Notes under the pieces: generated by a model | The model's input: only the letters and a program-made list of their open reading frames with translations | What the model was told of the DNA's origin: nothing | Database searches by the model: none | In this document: positions 5,356 through 10,275 of the stretch, in pieces | Layout: the number at the start of each line of letters is the position of its first letter | Position numbering within the stretch: position 1 is the stretch's first letter | Translations under genes and position numbers: made by a program | Source of the DNA: JAGNZR01 sp051648365 | GTDB lineage: Bacteria; Fusobacteriota; Fusobacteriia; Fusobacteriales; Fusobacteriaceae | Assembly (NCBI GenBank): GCA_051648365.1 | Contig: JBOFEZ010000015.1 | Location: forward strand, 1 to 10,275 | Length of the DNA: 10,275 bases | Direction: 5' to 3'

Positions 5356-5760
5356 TTAAAAATTACCATCTGAATCAGGAATTTTACTTTTAGAAAATCC
5401 TTTTTCACTTTCTCTCAATTCTCGAAATTCCTCCTTGCTACTGTAATCTTTATAATCATCAGATTTTGAATATGTTTTCTCTTTTTCGTGTTCTTTATCA
5501 TAAAAATCAAAATTATTTTTAAATTCTAGACGATATGCTGCTTTACGTTCGTATTCTTCAAATTCTGATAATTTTTCCCCATTTTTTAGTTTTTTGTTGA
5601 TAAATTCAAATCTTTCATCCCCCAAATGTTTTCTTAAAGATTCATCTAGTCCAAATTGTTTAGAATATTCTTCTATTCTTTTAAAATTTTCAACTTTTTC
5701 AGCATATTTTTGAATATCTTCATGAATAGAAGTAAATATATTTTTTAATATCCAGTTCAT
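5356..5760 (-). CDS. Highly charged protein of unknown function
   Basis: This 134-aa protein has no signal peptide or membrane segment. It is rich in Lys, Glu and aromatic residues, predicted helical for the first 90 residues (IHEDIQKYAEKVENFKRIEE, for example). A low-complexity tail of Lys/Ser/Asp/Glu follows (KEKTYSKSDDYKDYSSKEEF). The ATG follows GGAGGAAA at a normal distance. It lies between two genes for exported proteins, 48 bp after the upstream one, so it is probably co-transcribed with them although it stays in the cytosol. I do not recognise it. Confidence 0.6.
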   Translation of the reverse strand: MNWILKNIFTSIHEDIQKYAEKVENFKRIEEYSKQFGLDESLRKHLGDERFEFINKKLKNGEKLSEFEEYERKAAYRLEFKNNFDFYDKEHEKEKTYSKSDDYKDYSSKEEFRELRESEKGFSKSKIPDSDGNF

Positions 5761-5808
5761 CTGTTTCCTCCACTTTTAAAATTTTCTTTTCATCCAATAG
5801 AGCTAGGT

Positions 5809-6339
5809 TTAATAGCTTATACTTTTAGAAACATCTTCTAAAATCTTGTTATACGTCTCTTTTTCGCTGATTGGATATTTCATGAGAAATACTAAAAAAT
5901 AAGGTTCAGGATCAGGAATTAGACGGACTTTATGGTAGAATATTTCTTCATTCATGATACCAGAAATCACATACCAGCCCTTCTCTTCATTTAATCTTTG
6001 ATAGGTTATTTTTGCACCAAAATAATCTTTGGATAGATTGTAATAATAGTTGAATCTGACTAATTTTTCAGCATTAGGGTCTGTTGAAGTAAAATCAGTA
6101 GAAGGAGATAAAAAATAGCTACCATAAACTCTCATTTCAGCTTCCTGTTCTTCAGAAAGAAATGTTCGTCCATCTCCATTTCCAGGAGGAGGTTGCATAA
6201 ATAATATTTCAGGAGGATATTCTAGAGTAAATCCAAACCTTTCATTGAAATAGTTTCTATACAATACACCATTAACTTCCCTTAGAGCATAAGAAAATAT
6301 AGACATCAAGAAAAATACAGCCAGAATTATTCTTTTCAT
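5809..6339 (-). CDS. Exported protein of unknown function
   Basis: This 176-aa protein has a clear signal peptide (MKRIILAVFFLMSIFSYA, cleavage probably after Ala18). The mature start YRNYFNERFGFTLEYPPEIL, followed by PPPGNGDGRTFLS and later MRVYGSY, is the pattern of a widespread family of small periplasmic or lipoprotein-like proteins of unknown role: an N-x-RFGF-x-x-YP opening, then PPxGNGDG, then a VYG strand. The rest alternates short strands and ends with a helix (YNKILEDVSKSISY). The ATG follows TTGGAGGTT by 7 bases. It is 66 bp downstream of the intact SNase gene and probably in the same transcript. Confidence 0.7.
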   Translation of the reverse strand: MKRIILAVFFLMSIFSYALREVNGVLYRNYFNERFGFTLEYPPEILFMQPPPGNGDGRTFLSEEQEAEMRVYGSYFLSPSTDFTSTDPNAEKLVRFNYYYNLSKDYFGAKITYQRLNEEKGWYVISGIMNEEIFYHKVRLIPDPEPYFLVFLMKYPISEKETYNKILEDVSKSISY

Positions 6340-6405
6340 CTTTTAACCTCCAATAAAATTTTTAATCTTTATGACACAATCTCCAGGATTATTCCTAAAA
6401 AATAT

Positions 6406-6861
6406 CTATTTATTTTTTCTTCTGAATTCCCAAGGAGCCATTGGCTCTGAATTCTGCCATAATCCAATTTTTTTCTCACGAGCTTTCTCTTCAGCTGTTT
6501 TTAAATCCATATCTTTTTTGGCATACTGCTTGTACCACCAAGCATTACCCTCTGCCACCTGTTTTAGGTTGATATTTTCTCCATTCAAAAATACAACTCC
6601 AACAACTCTTCCATACTGATCCTTGTCTTTCTCTTCAATCTCCACAGTTTTACCATCTAAGAGCTTTTTCAGAACATCCAGAGATTTAATCCCATAGTCC
6701 TGCTTTTTCTCAGGAGCATCTATTCCGTAGAAACGGATTCTCACAGATTTTCCATCAGTTAGGACAGTGATTGTATCTCCGTCTGCTACCTTGGTAACTT
6801 TTCCAGTAAATGCAAAAATTAAATTACAGATAATAAAAAATAATAGGGCGATTCTTTTCAT
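6406..6861 (-). CDS. Secreted thermonuclease-family (SNase) endonuclease
   Basis: This 151-aa protein would cut DNA or RNA outside the cytoplasm, Ca2+-dependent as in its family. A signal peptide (MKRIALLFFIICNLIFAF) leads straight into the fold. VADGDTI carries D27 and D29, and RIRFYGIDAPE carries R43, D48 and E51, matching Arg35, Asp40 and Glu43 of staphylococcal nuclease. DQYGRVVG supplies R85, matching Arg87. The C-terminal GLWQNSEPMAPWEFRR is typical of the Gram-negative-type branch. All catalytic residues are present. The frame can be extended to a TTG at 6873, but GGAGGAAAAA lies inside that extension and fits the ATG at 6861. It is the first gene of the minus-strand cluster. A shortened copy lies at 5014-5235. 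Confidence 0.9.
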   Translation of the reverse strand: MKRIALLFFIICNLIFAFTGKVTKVADGDTITVLTDGKSVRIRFYGIDAPEKKQDYGIKSLDVLKKLLDGKTVEIEEKDKDQYGRVVGVVFLNGENINLKQVAEGNAWWYKQYAKKDMDLKTAEEKAREKKIGLWQNSEPMAPWEFRRKNK

Positions 6862-6890
6862 TTTTTCCTCCAATAAATTTAGAATATACT

Positions 6891-6929
6891 CAATTATAAC
6901 CTAAATTTGGGAAATATATGCTATAATTG
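6891..6929. promoter_or_regulatory. Divergent promoter region with an 8-bp inverted repeat
   Basis: CAATTATA (6891-6898) and TATAATTG (6922-6929) form a perfect inverted repeat, and each arm holds a TATAAT box. On the plus strand, TGCTATAAT (6919-6927) is an extended -10, about 70 bp before the PRTase gene. On the minus strand, TATAAT (6898-6893) lies about 32 bp before the SNase start. The boxes are only 23 bp apart, so polymerase could not use both at once. Neither has a good -35. GGGAAATAT is repeated at 6909 and 6952. Confidence 0.5.
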
Positions 6930-6996
6930 AATGAATTTATAAAATATATGAGGGAAATATCAAAAATAAGTATTTATATTTTGAGGGGAGAGGTAG

Positions 6997-8244
6997 ATGG
7001 CAATTCTAATTTTTTTAATATGTTGTTATATATGCAAAAAAACAATATATGATAAGCACGTGTATAATAAAGAAGGATTTAATAGAGAAGGATATGACAA
7101 AAAGGGGTTTAATAAAGATAGAATTTCTAAGGAAACAGGGAGATTATATAATAAAGCAGGATATAATAAAGCGGGCTACGATAAAACTGGCTTTAATAAA
7201 AATAATATCTCAATAGAAACAGGGACATTATATAATAAAGAGGGATATAATAAAGAGGGATATGATAAAACTGGCTTTAATAAAAATAATATCTCAATAG
7301 AAACAGGGACATTATATAATAAAGAGGGATATGATAAAACTGGCTTTAATAAAAATAGTATCTCAATAGAAACAGGGACAATATATAATAAAGCGGGCTA
7401 CGATAAAGATGGATATGACAACTATGGTTACAATAGTTTTGGTTATAGTAAATTTGGCTATGATATAGATGGTTTTGATAAATTTGGTTATGATATGGCT
7501 GGTTACGATAAGAATTATTATGATAAAAATGGATATGATACATATGGTTATGATAAATCTGGCTATGATAGAAAAGGATGTCATAGAAAAAAATATGATA
7601 TTGAATATTGTGATGAAGTTTCAAAAGACTTGTTCATAATTCCTTCTATTAATTTACCTAAAACTAATAAAAACGATAACATGTTTTCAAAAAAAGGATT
7701 TAGTTATAATTATATTGTTGATTATTTTCCTAAAAGATTTTCTGTTGACATGGAAGATAATTCTAACAGATATTTAGTTTATGATTTTAAAGATGGTAAA
7801 CAAAATCATAAATTTATATCTATGCTCTCAAAATTTATTCTAGAAAATTATTCATTTTCTAGCGACACAATACTTCTTCCTATCCCAGCATCAAAAAAAG
7901 ATAAAAATCATAATAGATATTATAATTTATTAAACGGAATTTCAAGAGAAATTGGTATAAAAGATGGATTTGATTGTATAAGTGTAGAATTTGATAGAGA
8001 AGCTAAACATTTATCAACAGATTTCAATAAACAAGGTAAGAATTATAAGATAGACCACAGTAGAGTAAAAGGAAAACATATAATTCTTTTAGATGATATA
8101 ATAACCACAGGTAGTGGATTTGTAGATTTAGGAAATGAATTATTAGCTTTAGGAGCAAAAGATGTGGTGGGATTATTCTTAGGAGAAACAAAATCTCAAA
8201 TTAATTGGAATACTAAATATGGATCTGGGATTGATCAAATTTAG
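6997..8244 (+). CDS. Pentapeptide-repeat / phosphoribosyltransferase fusion, ShosT-like toxin candidate
   Basis: This is a 415-aa protein in three parts. Residues 2-13 (AILIFLICCYIC) are a short hydrophobic start that may anchor it in the membrane. Residues 23-194 hold 24 copies of [YF][ND]xxG (YNKEG, YDKTG and so on), broken by four 13-residue inserts of the type FNKNNISIETGTL. Residues about 255-400 are a ComF-like type I phosphoribosyltransferase: LLPIPASKKDKNHNRYYNLL resembles the ComF PVP...RGFNQ region, and LLDDIITTGSG (364-374) is the PRPP-binding loop with D366 and D367. The ATG follows GGGGAGAGGT. A DprA-family gene starts 95 bp later and a HAD gene follows. PRTase plus DprA is the composition of the ShosTA toxin-antitoxin/anti-phage system, in which the PRTase is the toxin. 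That assignment rests on domains and order only. A competence (ComFC) role is the alternative, less likely on a plasmid. I know of no described function for the repeat region. Confidence 0.78.
   Translation: MAILIFLICCYICKKTIYDKHVYNKEGFNREGYDKKGFNKDRISKETGRLYNKAGYNKAGYDKTGFNKNNISIETGTLYNKEGYNKEGYDKTGFNKNNISIETGTLYNKEGYDKTGFNKNSISIETGTIYNKAGYDKDGYDNYGYNSFGYSKFGYDIDGFDKFGYDMAGYDKNYYDKNGYDTYGYDKSGYDRKGCHRKKYDIEYCDEVSKDLFIIPSINLPKTNKNDNMFSKKGFSYNYIVDYFPKRFSVDMEDNSNRYLVYDFKDGKQNHKFISMLSKFILENYSFSSDTILLPIPASKKDKNHNRYYNLLNGISREIGIKDGFDCISVEFDREAKHLSTDFNKQGKNYKIDHSRVKGKHIILLDDIITTGSGFVDLGNELLALGAKDVVGLFLGETKSQINWNTKYGSGIDQI
7097..7402 (+). repeat. Tandem DNA repeats encoding the pentapeptide region
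   Basis: Four in-frame units run 7097-7180 (84 bp, diverged), 7181-7264 (84 bp), 7265-7333 (69 bp) and 7334-7402 (69 bp). The middle units share long identical stretches such as GGCTTTAATAAAAATA and ATCTCAATAGAAACAGGGAC. The 84- and 69-bp forms differ by 15 bp, one pentapeptide. Unit changes keep the frame, so copy number could vary without breaking the protein. Confidence 0.85.
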
Positions 8245-8258
8245 TGTGACCTCATCCT

Positions 8259-8291
8259 TGATTATTAAGTTTTAAAAAAGTTAACTAATCA
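8259..8291 (+). other. AT-rich stem-loop between the PRTase and DprA genes
   Basis: TGATTA (8259-8264) pairs with TAATCA (8286-8291), and TTAA (8265-8268) with TTAA (8281-8284), around one bulged C and a 12-nt loop. No T-run follows, so it is not an obvious terminator. It lies 48 bp before the DprA start and could affect mRNA stability or the ratio of the two products. Confidence 0.4.
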
Positions 8292-8339
8292 TAAAGGATA
8301 TTGATAAAAATAAATTTAGAAATTGCAGGAGAAGTGATA

Positions 8340-9491
8340 ATGATTTATTCTAATGAAGAAATGATACTATTTTCATTAATATACTCAGATGTAGAAGAAG
8401 GTAGGTTTGCAAAGCCACATTTAAGCCATAAAGCATTATATGCTATTTTTTGGCAATCAATATCTGAAGAAGTAAATATTTTTGAAATAGATAATATACG
8501 AAAATTAAAGGAACTTTTTTCAAATGCTATAAAGAGACTGAAAGAGAAGGGGCAGATAAGAGAGGAGGAAAAATATTTAGCAGAATTGAACTCATATTTT
8601 ATTGAAAATAAAGCTAGACTCTTATCTTTGAAAGAAAAAATAGATGAACAAATAAAATTATGTAAAATTCATGATATAAAATATAAAACTTATTTTTCGG
8701 ACGGTTATCCAATTAGTCTTAAAGAATTAAAAGATCCTCCTTTTGTAATCTATTATAAAGGTTATCTTCCAAAAAACTCTGAATTAGAAAAATCTCTAGC
8801 TATTATTGGAACTAGAAATCCTGATGAAAAATATGGAAGAGAAGTGGCAAAAAGAACGGGAGAGATGCTGACTAATAGCGGTTGGTGGAATATTAGTGGA
8901 CTTGCCATCGGATGTGATGAGTATGGACATATAGGATCGTTAAATGCAGGTGGAGCAACAGGTGCAATTTTGGCTCACGGATTAGCTCAACCAATATTTC
9001 CAAAGGAAAATAGCAGTTTAGCAGAAGATATATTGGCCAAAGATGGATTCTTACTTTCTGAAATTCCTCCATCTATAAAATTATTTTCAATCTTTTTAGT
9101 GTTAAGAGATAGACTTCAAAGCGGTATGACTAAAGGAATATTTGTAGTTGAAACTTCTGAAAAGAGTGGCACCTTGCATACAGTTAAATATTCACTTGAG
9201 CAAAATCGATTTACATTAGTTTGGGATCCTTCGAATATAAAAGATTTGTATAATTCTAAGGAGATAAATGGTAATTTGATTCTTTTAGAAAAGAAAAAAG
9301 GAACACTTTCACCCAATGTTCCAAAGAAATTATTTTCTAATATCATAGGAGTCGAAAATTCCAGATTTTTAGGAGATAAGCTTGAGGAAATTGAAGAAAA
9401 AAAATTTGAAATTACTTCAGGAAGTGAAAGGAAAATCCTTGAGAAGGAACCTAATTTTGAACAAGTTAATTTATTTAAAAATATAAAATGA
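8340..9491 (+). CDS. DprA/Smf-family protein, ShosA-like antitoxin candidate
   Basis: This is a 383-aa protein. Residues about 150-300 are the DprA Rossmann-like (SLOG) domain. SLAIIGTRN corresponds to VaIVGsR and NISGLAIGCDEYGHIGSLNA to the SGlAxGiDaxAH motif. AHGLAQPIFPKEN corresponds to GldxxYPxxN, LRDRLQSGM to FRNRIIagl, and VVETSEKSGTLHT to vvEaxxxSGsLxTa. Some signature residues differ (CDEYGH for iDaxAH, RDR for RNR). The first ~120 residues are helical and unassigned; the end, QVNLFKNIK, is not a typical DprA tail. I place the start at the ATG at 8340 after AGGAGAAG. A TTG at 8301 in the same frame has a poorer site. Chromosomal DprA loads RecA on incoming DNA. Beside a PRTase on a plasmid, the antitoxin/ssDNA-sensor role described for ShosA is the better fit, by inference. 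Confidence 0.85.
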   Translation: MIYSNEEMILFSLIYSDVEEGRFAKPHLSHKALYAIFWQSISEEVNIFEIDNIRKLKELFSNAIKRLKEKGQIREEEKYLAELNSYFIENKARLLSLKEKIDEQIKLCKIHDIKYKTYFSDGYPISLKELKDPPFVIYYKGYLPKNSELEKSLAIIGTRNPDEKYGREVAKRTGEMLTNSGWWNISGLAIGCDEYGHIGSLNAGGATGAILAHGLAQPIFPKENSSLAEDILAKDGFLLSEIPPSIKLFSIFLVLRDRLQSGMTKGIFVVETSEKSGTLHTVKYSLEQNRFTLVWDPSNIKDLYNSKEINGNLILLEKKKGTLSPNVPKKLFSNIIGVENSRFLGDKLEEIEEKKFEITSGSERKILEKEPNFEQVNLFKNIK

Positions 9492-9512
9492 TTGGAAATG
9501 TAGGGGAGTAAA

Positions 9513-10010
9513 ATGTCAAAAAAAAGACTAGCTATTTATGATTTAGATAATACTCTTATTGATACAGATAAATTAAAAAAATTGAGAGAATTAAGAAATT
9601 GGAAAGAAGTATATGTGAATTTTGATAAAACTATTTTAAATCAAAAAATACGGAATTATATTGAAAATTTGAATTCTGAAATTTTTGATTATTACATAGT
9701 AGTTACATCCTCTCCTAAAGTTTATGCTGAAAAACTTTTAAAATATCACAATTTCCTTGAAGGAGTAAAAATTATCGGATATCATGATACCCAAAGAAGA
9801 AAACCATTTGCTGATCCTTACTTAAAAGCTCTTGAAAATTTCCAGGATTATGACGAAATTTATATTTTTGGGGATGATGAGAAGGACTTTATAGCTGCCG
9901 AAGAGCTAGAAAAATTAATAAATAAGAAAGTTTATAAAGTGGGATGTAGTTGGTACGTTAAATGTGATTTTCTAAATTTGGACAGAGAGTTAAGATTAGA
10001 GGAAATTTGA
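9513..10010 (+). CDS. Small HAD-family phosphatase
   Basis: This 165-aa protein has all four HAD motifs: YDLDNTLID with nucleophile D10 and D12, VVTSSP with T65, RRKPFADPY with K97, and FGDDEKDF with D121, D122 and D125. There is little room for a cap between motifs I and II (about 50 residues, mostly a helical stretch), so it resembles capless or minimally capped phosphatases acting on nucleotides, sugar phosphates or protein/nucleic-acid ends. The ATG follows GGGGAG, 21 bp after the DprA stop, so the genes are co-transcribed. A HAD phosphatase next to a PRTase could act on the PRTase's phosphorylated product or on PRPP. This is inference; the substrate cannot be read from the sequence. Confidence 0.85.
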   Translation: MSKKRLAIYDLDNTLIDTDKLKKLRELRNWKEVYVNFDKTILNQKIRNYIENLNSEIFDYYIVVTSSPKVYAEKLLKYHNFLEGVKIIGYHDTQRRKPFADPYLKALENFQDYDEIYIFGDDEKDFIAAEELEKLINKKVYKVGCSWYVKCDFLNLDRELRLEEI

Positions 10011-10013
10011 TGA

Positions 10014-10068
10014 CCTAGCATCGTTTTTTTTGTATTTTTGCACCAATCAACGATTTTCTTCAATAAAA
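10014..10068. repeat. Intergenic direct-repeat element, copy B
   Basis: This segment starts CCTAGCATCGTTTTTTTT three bases after the HAD stop codon and matches copy A at 2755. ATCGTT (10020-10025) and AACGAT (10049-10054) form an inverted repeat within it; copy A lacks the second arm (GACCAT). It leads straight into the hairpin at 10071, so it is probably the shared 3' end of an operon type and not a coding region. Confidence 0.6.
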
Positions 10069-10070
10069 TC

Positions 10071-10114
10071 AAGGGATAACATCAATTCATTTTGACGTTA
10101 TCCCTTTTCTTTTT
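10071..10114. terminator. Bidirectional terminator, copy 2
   Basis: The 36-bp hairpin (15-bp stem, 6-nt loop, 10071-10106) is identical to that at 4307-4342 and is followed by TTCTTTTT. It ends the PRTase-DprA-HAD operon on the plus strand and the small HTH gene on the minus strand, whose stop lies 12 bp away. Confidence 0.75.
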
Positions 10115-10117
10115 CCA

Positions 10118-10275
10118 CTATATCTTCAAAAACTCCCCCCTTATCTCCTCAGAAAGCTTCTTGTGTTTACGGCTGAAACTAGCCTTGGAGGTTCCTAGAA
10201 GTTCTGCTAGTTTTGCATCTGAGATTCTGGGATTTTCTGAAAAAGCTTCTACCAGAACACCGGCAATCTCCCAAC
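10118..10275 (-). CDS. Small helix-turn-helix protein, C-terminal part (continues at 67-1 if circular)
   Basis: The frame enters from the right edge with two bases of a codon and reads WEIAGVLVEAFSENPRISD, then AKLAELLGTSKASFSRKHKK and LSEEIRGEFLKI, with stop TAG at 10120-10118. AKLAELLGTSKASFSRKHKKL is a good helix-turn-helix: a first helix, the turn LGTS and a basic recognition helix. Joined to 67-1, the frame is continuous, and the missing base makes a Cys codon, giving a 74-aa protein. A second copy (4364-4499) has decayed. The six synonymous-only differences between the copies show that the protein sequence has been under selection. DNA binding at the adjacent origin is a likely role but unproven. 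Confidence 0.8.
   Translation of the reverse strand, partial: WEIAGVLVEAFSENPRISDAKLAELLGTSKASFSRKHKKLSEEIRGEFLKI

Noticed and set aside
7346..7624. Minus-strand frames of 92 and 73 codons opposite the repeat region
   Set aside because: They are the antisense of the pentapeptide repeat, rich in His/Tyr or Ile because of the repeat's codons, with no RBS.
8301..8339. TTG start for the DprA-family protein
   Set aside because: The spacing to AAAGGATA is too short and the added residues lack similarity to the family; the ATG at 8340 has AGGAGAAG.

Overview
The window looks like a complete small, AT-rich plasmid (10,275 bp) that has been cut open inside a gene. A minus-strand gene starts at 67 and runs off the left edge. 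A minus-strand reading frame with a stop at 10118 runs off the right edge. Joined, 67 + 158 = 225 nt form one uninterrupted 74-codon frame plus stop. The base composition, strong AGGAGG-type ribosome binding sites and Gram-negative-style signal peptides suggest a low-GC bacterium. A fusobacterium (Ilyobacter/Cetobacterium/Fusobacterium type) is my best guess, but it rests on general style and not on a marker gene.

Backbone (10118-10275, 1-2840). A small helix-turn-helix gene lies divergent to an iteron origin at about 164-486. The origin has short tandem AT-rich repeats followed by five iterons spaced 21, 21, 31 and 31 bp. Next come a Rep_3/RepB-type initiator gene (588-1865) with a strong terminator and a ribbon-helix-helix DNA-binding protein on the minus strand (2088-2618), probably for partition or copy control.

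Regulator unit (2841-4350). A 323-aa XRE-type regulator and a 72-aa companion sit behind a good promoter. That promoter overlaps an array of GTCCTRT-like direct repeats, which suggests autoregulation.

Minus-strand secretory cluster (4364-6861). Read from 6861 downward, it contains a complete secreted thermonuclease-family (SNase) enzyme, a secreted protein of unknown function, a charged cytosolic protein, an internally deleted second SNase copy and another secreted protein. It ends at a decayed second copy of the small HTH gene. The SNase deletion is exactly 234 bp, between 9-bp repeats.

Putative defence/toxin-antitoxin operon (6890-10110). Three plus-strand genes lie behind a divergent promoter region. 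The first encodes a membrane-tethered or exported-looking protein with 24 pentapeptide [YF][ND]xxG repeats fused to a ComF-like phosphoribosyltransferase. The second encodes a DprA/Smf-family protein and the third a small HAD phosphatase. The PRTase + DprA pairing matches the ShosTA (ShosT/ShosA) anti-phage toxin-antitoxin type. The repeat domain and the HAD gene are unusual additions and the most interesting feature of the window.

The plasmid looks modular. A roughly 54-bp element followed by a terminator hairpin occurs at 2755 and 10014. A hairpin plus HTH-gene block occurs at 4302 and 10067. These duplications mark likely recombination joints between modules.
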